From assembly GCF_029852145.1 (NCBI RefSeq), contig NC_079977.1, forward strand, positions 17,726,781 to 17,790,780: a stretch of 64,000 nt of DNA. The letters are read 5' to 3'. Each line of letters opens with the position of its first letter. Within the stretch, counting starts at the first letter, position 1. This DNA is from Microplitis mediator. Its lineage: Eukaryota; Arthropoda; Insecta; Hymenoptera; Braconidae. Shown piece after piece: positions 44,284-57,200 of this stretch. The notes beneath the pieces are model-generated. The model was not told where the DNA came from. It made no database searches and worked only from the letters and a program-made list of their open reading frames with translations. The position numbers and the translations under genes are program-made.

Positions 44284-45341
44284 TATGGAAAAAACAGTTC
44301 TGTAAAAGTTACAGAAAAGTCTGTAAAATTTACAGATGTTTGTCTGTCAATTGAATTATGTAATTTTTACAGAACCAAAAATGTAATTTTTACATTGTGA
44401 GTTCTGTAAACCTAAATCTGTAATTTTTACATTTTGAGGCTGTAAAAGTTACATAGTGAAGTTGTGAAATTCACAGGAGTATTTATGTAAAAAATACAGA
44501 GCAAGTTATGCAAATACACAGTAAAAAATCCGGAGTTTTGTGTGCGAGTGTGTGTTTGCGTGCATGTGTGTGTTGAGGTGTGTGCAGGTGTTTGTGTGGG
44601 TGTGTGCGTGTGTGCAAATGTGTGCGTGTATGCAAATGTGTGCGTGTGTGCAAATGTGTGCGTGTGAGCGAATATGTGCGTGTGTGCGAATGTGTGCAAA
44701 TTTGTGCGTGTGTGTGTGCGAATGTGTGCAAATTTGTGCGTGTGTGTGTGCAAATGTGTGCGTGTGTGCAAATGTGTGCGTGTGTGTGTACGTTTGCACG
44801 CATTTGCACACACGCACACATTTGCACACACGCATACATTTGCACACACGCACACATTTGCACACACGCACACATTTTCACAAGTTTACACACGCGCACA
44901 CATTTGCACACACGCACACATTTGCACACACGCATACATTTGCACACACGCACACCTGCACACACTTAAACACACACATGCACTCAAACACACACTCGCA
45001 CACAAAACTCCGGAACTCCGAGTGGCGGAGTGAATGCGGAGTGAATTCGGATTTAATTTCAATCCGAATTCACTCCAGATTCACTCCGGATTTTTTACAG
45101 TGTACTCATGTAGATTTTACATAAACTATAAGTAAATATTACATAAAGTAATATTGTATAATCTACAGAAAAAATATGTAATTTTTGCAGAATATTATCT
45201 GCTAATATTACATTATGTTATTTATAAAAATAACATGAATTTGTCAAAATAACATATTTTATCTGTAAATTTTACAAATAATGTCATCAGTAATTTTTAC
45301 AGATTTTTTTCTGTAACTTTTACAGAACTGTTTTTTCCGTG
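44284..45341. mobile_element. Outer foldback element with CTGTAAAATTTACAG repeats
   Basis: Left ATGGAAAAAACAGTTCTGTA and right TACAGAACTGTTTTTTCCGTG are inverse termini. TA lies on both sides. Arms repeat CTGTAAAAGTTACAG-type units. It is interrupted by the nested element at 44517-45102. Confidence 0.55.
44517..45102. mobile_element. Nested TA-flanked element with GT/CA palindrome
   Basis: CACAGTAAAAAATCCGGAGT and ACTCCGGATTTTTTACAGTG are inverse ends, each beside TA. The interior is a long palindrome: the left half reiterates GTGTGTGCAAATGTGTGCG, the right half its complement, centred near 44800. All long frames across it are artefacts of the dinucleotide pattern. Confidence 0.65.
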
Positions 45342-45344
45342 TAG

Positions 45345-45515
45345 CATTGACAAACAGTCAATATGCACTTGAAATTAGTGAAAAATCACTAATTCATGTT
45401 TATGAACTACTAATCAGAATCATTTAGTAATTTATCATTACTCAATATCCAAATACACTCAGATTACCTGCCTCTGATACAATAGCTAGAAACCTAGAAG
45501 GTTTTTAAATATAAT
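45345..45515. other. Short unique AT-rich spacer
   Basis: Nothing recognised. Confidence 0.3.
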
Positions 45516-47052
45516 CCCGAGTCGAAAAATAATTCCGGTTTTAGACCTCAAATGAAAGATTTTGAGGATTGCCTCAGTTTGTCCTCACCATTTAAAATTC
45601 ATTTAAATCTGAGATGAGGTAAGTCTCATTTTGTGCGACTTTTGTCCCATTTAGGCGTACATGAGGTTAACCTCATGTATATATTTCTTATCGATGAGAC
45701 CAATATGAGGTTTATCTCACGTATAGTTCTTGTGGATGAGACCCAGATGAGGTTAACTTCACGTATATATTTCTGATGGGTGAGACCCAGATGAGGTTAA
45801 CTTCACGTATATATTTCTGATGGGTGAGACCAAGATTAGGTTAACCTCACGTATATATTTCTAATGGGTGAGACTGAGGTTTGTCTTCAGTATATTTTTT
45901 TCTTAAGATTTAAATAAATTAATTCATTTTTAAATTACTCATCATTTATTTAAACTGAAGTAGATGTACATTGTAAACATTAATATATATTTTAAACATG
46001 AATTATTATTATCATATTTAATAAATATATACTTTTCTAAATTACAATAGTTATTTATTATGCGTCGAAAATAAGTGAATAATAGCTGTATCAGAAATAA
46101 TAAACCAATTTTTTTGATATATCTTTTATTTTGTTGTTTAAATTGTTGTTTTCGATGCTGGCTTCATTGTTGCTAGTTTCGCTTGGGTTCTATAGTAAAG
46201 TAAATTGAAACTCAGGTTATTTATTAAAATAAAGAAAAATAAAAATGTTCATAAACAATTGAAGTATTTGTCTCAAATAATTAACAATTCTAACTAGAAA
46301 AAATGAAAAATACACATAAATAAACAACAGATGTACTTACCGTTCATTTTAACAACTTTAGTATCCAAGTGTTCATTTTGTTTAATTTTTTGATCTTGCC
46401 ATTTCAGTTTCACTGTCACATGATGATAACGAGAACATCTTGAGATTTTGATTATTGATATTGTTTGTAACTGCTTTGTTTCAAGCCCAAAATTTGAAGT
46501 AAATTTTTTGGATATTTTTAAATTAAAAATTTATAATAACAGTTCTTGAATATAGACATAGAAATATACGATGTGAACGTCCTAAGAGTTCAGAGACGAC
46601 TGATTTTCTATTATATTTATACCAAGGAATTTACTTTCAGAATTTTCTTTAAGGTTGAATAGTTTTCTGTCTAAAACTCTATTTGAAAAAAAAAAATATA
46701 AGTATCCTGCACATGTGGCCAATCGTTTCGGAGAAAAGCAAAAGTTTACTAAGTCGAGAATTTTAACAGTTTATTCTCATCTACAGATGAAACCTAATTT
46801 TTTCTAAGTCCCAGTTAAAACTCATTTTGCCTTAAATAATAAATAAAGCTAAAATTATTACCAAGTCCCAATTTTGAACGGATTTTGTCCTCATATAATG
46901 ACATTCACGTTGAGGGCAATATGAGACTTAACCAATTAGTTAAGCTGTTGAGGTTTACTTGAGACTTATCCGACGAAAACTGCCGAATGAGACCTAAATG
47001 AGTCCAAAATCCACTGTTGAGGCCAAAATCCGGAATTATTTTTCGACTCGGG
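45516..47052. mobile_element. CCCGAGTCG-ended element with ATGAGGTTAACCTCA repeats
   Basis: Ends CCCGAGTCGAAAAATAATTC and inverse. The left part has four or five units of GATGAGGTTAACTTCACGTA and TATTTCTGATGGGTGAGAC; the right part is AT-rich and has no recognised protein. TAAT/ATAAT flanks both ends, and the (TAA)n array begins at its right border. Confidence 0.5.
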
Positions 47053-48900
<1,848 letters not shown>

Positions 48901-49000
48901 NNNNNNNNNNNNNNNNNNNNNNNNNNNNNNNNNNNNNNNNNNNNNNNNNNNNNNNNNNNNNNNNNNNNNNNNNNNNNNNNNNNNNNNNNNNNNNNNNNNN
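48901..49000. other. Assembly gap of 100 N
   Basis: A run of exactly 100 N, the usual placeholder for a gap of unknown length. Confidence 0.98.
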
Positions 49001-49183
49001 CGAGATATCGTGGAAGAAAGAAATGCTAAAAAATGGTTTTTTACAAAACAATGGCATACAAAAGTAATTGCGAGCTCGAAGAGCTCGAAAATATATTCAC
49101 AATAATGTTTTCGAGCTCAGCGAGCTCGGAAACAGCGGGAAGTTTTGGGGCTGGCCCGCAGGGTCAACTGACAGACCGATTTT
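49001..49183 (+). repeat. Interspersed repeat family A, copy 4 (cut by gap)
   Basis: It contains CGAGATATCGTGGAAGAAAG to GGCCCGCAGGGTCAACTGAC. Its 5' part lies in or beyond the gap. Confidence 0.6.
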
Positions 49184-49487
49184 TTTTTTTATGGTATCCA
49201 AAAATTGAAAGTATAACTAAAAATAAAAATTTTGGTACCATTCCGAGCTCTTAATAATTATATTAAGGTTTGCCTCAATCCATTTTTCTATTTTCCATTT
49301 AAAAAACACGGAAAAAAAAATCTTTTTTGTTTTAGAATTTTCCAGCTCATAAACCAATCAACGGATTTTTATGCACAACAAATTTTTTTGTAGGAAATTG
49401 AACACTCTACAAAAAAAGTCTCTTATCATTTTTTGATAAATCCCACTGTTCAAAATCCTAATGTATATATATATTACATAAAAAATT
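49184..49487. other. Transposon-derived AT-rich sequence
   Basis: Phrases such as AATTGAACACTCTACAAAAA are shared with hAT-like family 3. No gene. Confidence 0.4.
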
Positions 49488-50385
49488 TTATATCGATCAC
49501 AGACCTAGCTCATTGAAAAATTCGATTTTCCCATTTAAATAACACGGGAAAAAATTTTTTTTTAGCTTTAAGTATTGTTAACACATCAAATAAATCAATA
49601 GATCGGATAGACTAATACATATTTTTGTAGGAAATTGAATGCTCTACAAAAAAGGTCTCTTATCATTTTTTGATAAATCCATCTGTTCGAAAGTTATTAG
49701 AGGTCGAAGTAAAGTTGGAGATCTTTTTACTTTTCCGGCGAAACTATCAGACTTATTACAGAATGTCATAGAATCTTTTTTGTTGACATTTTTATTTCCT
49801 ACAAATTATTATTCGTAAAGTTTTTTCAAATTCCGCATCGTTTTCTAGTTATTTCCATTTCAATGTCGAGCTCTTGAAATCGATCAGAGCCACTTTTTTA
49901 ATAGCTTGAAATTAAAATGAAAATAAATAGAAAATAATGCGGAATTTGAAAAATTTTACAGGTAATAATTTGTAGAGAATAAAATTGTCAACTAAAAAGA
50001 TCCTACAACATTTTGTAATAAGTCTGATAGTTTCGCCGGCAAAGTAAAGAGATCTCCAACTTTACTTCGACCTCCAATAATTTTTGAACAGATGGATTTA
50101 TCGAAAAATGATAGGAGACCTTTTTTGTAGAGCGTTCAATTTCCAAGAAAAATATGTATTAGTCTATTTGATCTATTGATTTGTTTAATGAGTTAACAAT
50201 ACTTAAAGCTAAAAAAAAATTTTTTCCCGTATTATTTAAATGGGAAAGTCGAATTTTTCAATAAGCTAGGTCTGTAATCGACATAAAATTTTGTTTCTTG
50301 CGCGAAATTTTTTTTTTAGTGTTGAACTATGATATTTTCCAAATGCACTTAAAAAAAAAATGTTGCTCCAAAATGACGCACCCTA
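49488..50385. mobile_element. hAT-like foldback element (family 3), left end missing
   Basis: It matches 12905-13816 and ends AAAATGACGCACCCTA. The first roughly 90 bases present in the other copy are absent. Confidence 0.6.
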
Positions 50386-50556
50386 ATATATATACATATG
50401 TCTCTACGTATATACATGTATACAAAAATGTTTTTGTTTTGAATGCTGTAGAAATTATAAAATTAAGTTGGTGAATAATTTAAAAAAAAAAAGGATTCAC
50501 AAGAAACACCTACATACTTATTAAAAACTGAGCTTATACTTGAATCAATAGGTCTC
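50386..50556. other. AT-rich junction before the rDNA spacer repeats
   Basis: Nothing recognised. It lies between transposon debris and the first rDNA spacer repeat. Confidence 0.35.
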
Positions 50557-50723
50557 CTTGCTAGTAAAAATTTCAATTATCTCACTAATAAGTTCAAAGT
50601 AGAATATTACCGACAAATCAAAAGATATATGATAGTTAGTAACCTAAAATATGGCACTACTGTAGCTACGAATTATTTTAAAAATCATATATTATTTTAT
50701 TAAATGTAAGCTGTTAACGATGT
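50557..50723. repeat. rDNA spacer repeat, 3' part of a unit
   Basis: CTTGCTAGTAAAAATTTCAA to TAAGCTGTTAACGATGT matches 58763-58920. The unit is interrupted at 50724 by the minus-strand LINE fragment and resumes at 52104. Confidence 0.65.
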
Positions 50724-52103
50724 ATTTCTTTTTTTTCATTTATTTATTTTTCTTAACTGTACAACGTTACGTTTTTTACAGGTTATATCTTACGTATATT
50801 TAAATATATTTTTTACTTTGTATTTATTTCATATATTATTTTTATTTTCTTAACTTCCTATGCTAACTTTGGTTTCCTTTCACCTTCTTCACTTCCTTGT
50901 GATTTTTGGTCATTTGCTTCTCATATTCCCTGGCATATTGCACGATTGTTTTCACCGGCTCCCCACTTAATGCTTTTATTATTTCTTGGGCCAGCTGTTC
51001 GTCTTTTTTCCCTCGCTCCATTTTTCCATCGCCTCTACTGTTTCTCGACTTATTTCTTTCCTGATTGCTGGACAGGACCAGATGTGGTTGAAATTTTCCT
51101 CCTCTACGTCACAAGCTCTGCATTTTGTGTCCTTGAACCCTTTGCTCTGTGTTCTCCCAAGGTTACCACATCTGATCCTGGTCCATTTCTCCTTGTCTTC
51201 TACCTTTATTTCTTTGATATTCCAATACTTCTCTATGCCCAATTCTTTTTTTATCTCCTTGTAGCTCTTCCAGTAATTAGAGTTGTCTATTTTGTTCCAG
51301 TTACCTTGGATTTCAATGTCCTGTAACGTTTGTATGTTTTATCTCACAATTTCTGTTGCCTTCCCCCTCTCCTCTCTGTTTCCGATCAAGCTCAGTGTCT
51401 CTCCATCTCCTACACCCGTCAGGGCTTTTTCTAGTTTAACTCCCCATTTTGTTGGTGTTTCATTTTTTATTGCTTTTATTTCTTCCATTGGACTTTTCCT
51501 TGGCCACCGGTCTCCTCCATATTTTGAATTTTGAGCATGTAATCACTCACTCTTCTCATCACCTCGACCTGTACGCTATGCCTGCGCGTTTCCATTTTCC
51601 ATATATAGTCTGGCGTGTTTTGGTTTACTCCCATGGCCATTTTCGCTATTCTGCTTTGCACCCTTTCAATTTCATTCTCCCTCCTCAATCCCCACATATC
51701 AATACCATATAGGCATCCTGATTTTGCTAGCGTGTTTAGCACATAAAGCCTCCTTCCTAGCCCATTCAGTTTTGCTCTCTTCATGACACCCCATGCCGCG
51801 TTGGCTGTCCTTCTCGCTTTTGCTGCCATTTCCCTCACATGTACACTCACATTGTTTCTCTCATTAAACCAGTATCCTAAATACTTGGATTTCTTAACCA
51901 CCTCTAGTTTCTCTTTTCCAATTTTCCACTGTTCGCTTTTCCCGGGTCTTCCACCTGCTCTGAACACCATCACTTAGGACTTCTAGGTGTTTATTTCTAG
52001 CCCATTCTTCTTCATGTACCTTGCCGTTGTGTTCAACATATCCTGCAGTGCCTCTGGGCTTTCTCCCAACAGCGCCAGGTCATCCGCAAACTTCAGGATG
52101 AAT
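50724..52103 (-). pseudogene. 5'-truncated LINE fragment, decayed
   Basis: On the minus strand a reverse transcriptase C-terminal half starts at FADDLALLGESPEALQDML (52085-52030), passes two stops after EINT, then reads SKYLGYWFNERNN, CLYGIDMWGLRRE and a zinc-knuckle CRACDVEEENFNHIWSCPA. A T-rich stretch near 50730 is the tail in inverse. Stops and frame changes show it is dead. It differs in sequence from the intact LINE at 52869, so it is another family. Confidence 0.75.
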
Positions 52104-52868
52104 ATTCTGAGATTCCGGATAATAGAACTAATAAATTAAGTTATGACTAATTAATTTATTTGGATTAATAAATGAGTAAAATAAAATAAAAAATCGTCGA
52201 AACATGGAAATGATATCTCTGCCAGACTAGAGATAACATATTTAACAACAAGTAACGGTTGGCTCACGATGATTCAGTACATCTTGATCAACATAACTTA
52301 GATATTTACGATTTATAAATACGAAATTTTTTTAATTTTCGTAATTTATTTTTAGTTTACGTTTAAGTTTACTATCAATAATTATTGAGTGAAAATTAGG
52401 GTGTTATAAATATTTATAATGATTCATTATAATAATTTAAATTGTTCGTATATTTGTATTATTATGGTTAGAAAACAAATTAAGTAAATTATCAAGCTAT
52501 TGTAAATGTAAAAATATATTTTCAATTCATACAAAAGACTAAATGAAAGAATTTAAAGTCATTTTATGTTTTTAGTTAATATATATCGTTAAATAAAAAT
52601 AAATCAATAAATAAATAAATAAACATCAAAAGATTGAAACGAAGAAATAAAAAAAGTTCGAATTACCACTTATGACCGTTGTGAAAAAAAAAAAATCAAT
52701 AGTTGGTTTATAATGAAAACACTATATATTTTTATTTATTTAACACGAAATCTTTTTAATTTTCGTAATTTATTTTTAGTTTACGTTTAAGTTTACTATC
52801 AATAATTATTGAGTAAAAATTAAGTTGTTATAAATATTTATAATGATTCATTATAATAATTTAAATTG
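52104..52868. repeat. rDNA spacer repeat, unit A (left part)
   Basis: Starts AACTAATAAATTAAGTTATG, as at 58935. It contains an internal duplication (52320-52447 and 52742-52868). The intact LINE is inserted at its right end; unit A resumes at 57781. Confidence 0.7.
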
Positions 52869-53063
52869 GAGAGTAGAAAAAATGGCCGAAAGGTAAACAT
52901 GTGACGCTCGATCACTCCATTATCTTTGCGCTAGAATTTATTTATTTTACATTAAAAATTATTGATAGCTGTGAAATGATAGTCATAATAATTTTCTCAT
53001 TATAACTGTGAAAAAGTTGACCCAATTCTCTTCAAACAGTGCTGTGTATAAGTTCGACTCTGT

Positions 53064-54263
53064 ATGTCACAATCAATTGAGGTTAGAATGATTAGTAGTG
53101 ATGTTGTCAAGGAAATTATAGCTGCCAATCCTCCTCGCATCACAATATCAGAAGCTGGACAAGCAGCAGACCACGGCAGTTTGCAAATCTCACCACCGCT
53201 GGATAAAAACAGACCCGGAAGGAAGCCAAAACACCTGACTTTCACCAGGGACAGAGTTAGTTCAGAAGGCGACATCAGGGATCTTTTGAAAAGAAAAAGG
53301 GAGGTAACTAAAGAGTTGGATTCTTTTGAGTGCGATCCTGATAGTGTTATACCACCTCCCAAAAAAATGGTCAACGGAAAGGATGCTGGATCAGATATGT
53401 CGACAGCCCAAGGGAATAATGACACTGAGGTTAGTATTAACAGCATCTTATCATCTTTAACTTATGAAATTAAAATGTTAAGGGCTGAAGCTGTAACAAA
53501 TACTACGAACCTTGAGTCTAGGATCGCCACTGCCCAATCTGATAACCTTCACGCAATAATCGGAATTAAAGAAGAGCTTAAGCACATTGAATCTACCTGC
53601 GACTCTAGGTGGAAGGAGCTAAAAACAAAACAAGAAGAACTCGAAGGTGAGTTAGCTACAATTAAAGCTAATTTAAATACACAAAGTGCCACCAACACCA
53701 AGTCACGAGTAAATTCTGCCAGTCTGGATCCTAACCTACTGGAAAGCAAGATCAGGAAAATTGATCAGATTATTGATTTGCAGGAGAAGGAAGCCAAACG
53801 GCTTAATATTATTATTAAAAACCATAACTGGACTCATGATAATCTACGCTCGCAGGCACAAAATTTCTTACGCACCAGCTTTGATACAGACACCGACGTT
53901 TCTGGTATCCAGGCTGCCGATAAATTTGGCAGAGTCATCCGGGTCAAATTGAACTCACTAGAAGCCAAAGAAAAAATTTTATCTAATAAAGCTAAAATAT
54001 TAAAAGATAGTAAAATCTCGATCACTCGTGATCTCACGCATCAGGAACTAATTCAGAGGTCAAATTTGAGAAAAGCAGCAGAAGAAAAAAACAAGCAAGG
54101 TATAAAAACTGTGATGAAAGGTAATAAGCTCAAAATCAAGGATGATTGGTATATCTGGGACACTCGAAACAATACATTGAAGCAACTGAAATATGAGCAC
54201 ATGGATAAACCTAAAACCACCCGCGTACCTTCTTCATCACCCCTACAGGCTTCAAAAAACTAG
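53064..54263 (+). CDS. LINE ORF1 protein (coiled-coil RNA-binding)
   Basis: 399 residues. The N-terminal third is polar with basic patches (NRPGRKPKHLT, LLKRKREVTKEL). Residues about 120-245 are coiled-coil-like (IKEELKHIESTCDSRWKELK, KQEELEGELATIKANL, KIDQIIDLQEKEAKRLNIII). About 245-370 resembles the RRM plus C-terminal domain of L1-type ORF1 proteins (LRTSFDTDTDVSG, FGRVIRVKLNSLEAKEKIL, ISITRDLTHQELIQRSNLRK). No CCHC knuckle is present. Such proteins trimerise and coat the element RNA. The start is the first ATG of the frame after a 195-base leader. It ends TCA AAA AAC TAG, which places a slippery heptamer directly before the stop. Confidence 0.75.
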   Translation: MSQSIEVRMISSDVVKEIIAANPPRITISEAGQAADHGSLQISPPLDKNRPGRKPKHLTFTRDRVSSEGDIRDLLKRKREVTKELDSFECDPDSVIPPPKKMVNGKDAGSDMSTAQGNNDTEVSINSILSSLTYEIKMLRAEAVTNTTNLESRIATAQSDNLHAIIGIKEELKHIESTCDSRWKELKTKQEELEGELATIKANLNTQSATNTKSRVNSASLDPNLLESKIRKIDQIIDLQEKEAKRLNIIIKNHNWTHDNLRSQAQNFLRTSFDTDTDVSGIQAADKFGRVIRVKLNSLEAKEKILSNKAKILKDSKISITRDLTHQELIQRSNLRKAAEEKNKQGIKTVMKGNKLKIKDDWYIWDTRNNTLKQLKYEHMDKPKTTRVPSSSPLQASKN

Positions 54264-57200
54264 ATATATTCTCATGGAACTCCAGCGGCTGCAGTAATCT
54301 TTTTAATCACATCACAGCTCCAAAATCTGATATATATTGCATCTGTGAGACTTGGGCAACCTCGGACATAAAACTACCACCTAGCTGGAATAATTATCAG
54401 GCCTTCTGCGCCCACGCTGTAAAGGAAAAAAGCACTGGTCGGGCTAGTGGGGGCCTGGCAATAATTACTAGAAAAGTTTATCAGGTAAATATTATAGAGG
54501 TAACAGATAGCTGGATTTTTTGCTATGTAAAGTCACTGAATTTTGAGGGAGTCATTGCCAGTATCTATCTTAGACCAACAAGGAATATCGATATCTCTCT
54601 TGAGTTACTTCAACTGGAGCTAGATATAGTTAATGACTCCTATGGACATCTTCCAATATTACTGCTTGGTGACTTTAACGCCTGGTTGGGGACTCTATAC
54701 AATATACCAGACGAAGTACTCATTGAAACTTCAATCTGCCAAGTAAGAAAATCACTGGATTTACTCATCACCTCCAGGGGCCGCAAACTGGCTGATTTTA
54801 TGCAAAATAATGGCTTCGTACTTCTAAATGGAAGAACTTTGAGCGACTCTCCAGCCCAGTACACATGTACACACATTGGCCGCAGTACTGTCGATCTTGG
54901 ATGGATAAACTCAAGCTCCGTTGCCGATGTCAAAGACCTAATAGTTATACAAGAAGAAAACCCCTCAGATCACTTTCCATTTTTAATCTGGCTGTTTTAC
55001 GCACAAGCTAACTCTTCTGAAACACCTATTTGGCACTCACAGGTACGCACCCTCCGCTGGAACCCTAACCAGAAAGAAACTTACAAAAACGCTTTAAGAC
55101 ACTCTGACAAAATTGTTGCTAACTATGCAGAGGAAAGTACAAATCAACTTAGCTCTAAATTATTTTCGGCTATTAAGGAAGCAGCACAATCCTCAGAAAT
55201 GATTGCTGGAACCCGTCAACATCACAAAAATTCACAGGATTGGTACGACAAGGAATGCAGAGAAAAACAGCTCAAAGTCAAACAACTTTTTAAAAACTGC
55301 AAAGAGGCAGCCTTCGAGAAGGCAGAGATGGAAAAATACAAGTCAGCCAAAACTGAGTATAAGAAAATGATCAAGCACAAGAAAAGCAAAAACCAAGAGA
55401 AGATTAGGAATAAGTTAGCAAATGTTAAAAGCACCTGTGAATTCTGGTACACTATTCAAGGGTTTAGATCATCCCATGGCAACGAAAACCCTATTTCGCT
55501 GGACTCGTGGGAACAATTCTACAGTTTAAACCTACCACCAGAAGAGAAGGACGATACACTGTACTACGGGGTTGCTCATCCCACGGTGGATGCAGAGTTT
55601 ACTATGGAGGAGCTTGATAGAGCCATCGCGAGGGCCAAAAATAAAAAAGCTCCGGGGCCAGACAGCATTCAAAATGAATTCATAAAAAATCTACCATTCA
55701 ACTGGAAGCTCTATATCCTTTGTCTCCTCAACAAAGTCCTTAGGGAAGAAATCATGCCGAATAATTGGTTCTCCACTCTTATAACCCTCATCCACAAGAA
55801 AGGGGACAAGATGGACCATCAGAACTACAGAGGCATAGCGCTAGTGAATCATATAGCCAAATTTCTTACCAGTATGATAAACGCTAGGCTCTCTAAGTGG
55901 GTGGAGGACAACGTGATCGTGCCAGAAGCTCAAGCTGGCTTCAGACCGGGGCGTGGATGCTTGGATAACCTGTTCTCTCTAGTGGCTGCCCTGAACTGCC
56001 GTCTAAGACAGAAAAAAGCGACACAATTTCTCCTGTTTGTGGACTTCAAGAGAGCTTTTGACACGGTCAACCACAAGCTCTTATGGCAAAAGCTCTTTGA
56101 AGTTGGACCTAGTGCAAAAATGGTGCGACTTCTTAAAAACATCTACAGCACGGCACATCTAAAACTGCAAGTCAACGGGCAACTGTCAAAGGAGTTCAAG
56201 ATCAATGAAGGTGTACTGCAGGGTGAATTACTCAGCCCACTCTTATTCATAATCTTTATTGCTGACCTCAAAAAATTTCTGAGGGAAAATGACTGCGAAG
56301 GCACAAATATTGATGGATACATTGATATCTTACTGCTACTATATGCTGATGATCTTGTGATCATGGCCTCATCGGAAGCTGATCTACAAAGCAAGATTGA
56401 CCTGCTCAACAAGTACTGCAAGCAGAATCAACTGCAAGTTAACACAGCAAAAACCAAAGTACTAGTATGCAGACGTGGCGGTAAACTTCCTGGAGATCCT
56501 CACTTCTTTTACGGCAATAATGAACTAGAAATAACTAACAAGTATGACTACCTGGGTCTAAAAATCTCCACAACTGGATTTAGCCGCACTACAGCAAATA
56601 AAGCAATATTAAAAGCTAAGATGGCCATAAATGCAGCCCATCCGTTGCTCATTAGGTCCAGAACTGACTCATTTGATTGTATAACTAAAATATTTGACAG
56701 CATCGTTGCGGCTACTCTCCTTTATGCGGCGCCAAACTGGGCAATCAATTATCTCGAACTGGTAGAACAGGTACAATTGAGCTTCTTCAAGCGAATCTTC
56801 TGCCTGCCCAGGTGTACAGATGGAGCTTTAATCAGAGTGGAACTGGGCCGGTCCCCCCTTGCTCTTCAGGTAATTAAATCAACCTGGCAGTGGATTATCA
56901 GAATGCTGGAAATGGATAATAACCGTCTACCCTTAATCTGTCTCAGACGTCTACAGGTGCTGAGAATTAATACAAAAAGTGATAAGCATAACTGGCTAAA
57001 CCGTGTGCTCGGTATAATAAATACTGTCACCCCCGAACTTACCTCAAGGCTTGAAACACTCGACGTGGATTGCTGGAAAGCGTTTAAAACTTACTTCTTG
57101 GATAAATATAAAAAATATTTACTCGAGCAAGATCTTAGAAAACTAGCCAACGCCAACTACCTTCAGCTGCAAATCATGAGGCCATTAGACGGATCTAGAG

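Noticed and set aside
44427..45124. Cys- and His-rich repeat proteins (CVCANVC, HTHTFAHTHT)
   Set aside because: Overlapping frames on both strands of the GT/CA palindrome; pattern follows from the dinucleotide repeat.
50946..51977. Plus-strand membrane-like frames at 50946-51977
   Set aside because: They are antisense to the minus-strand LINE reverse transcriptase, which has recognisable motifs.
53000..53446. Minus-strand frame of 148 codons
   Set aside because: Antisense shadow of LINE ORF1.
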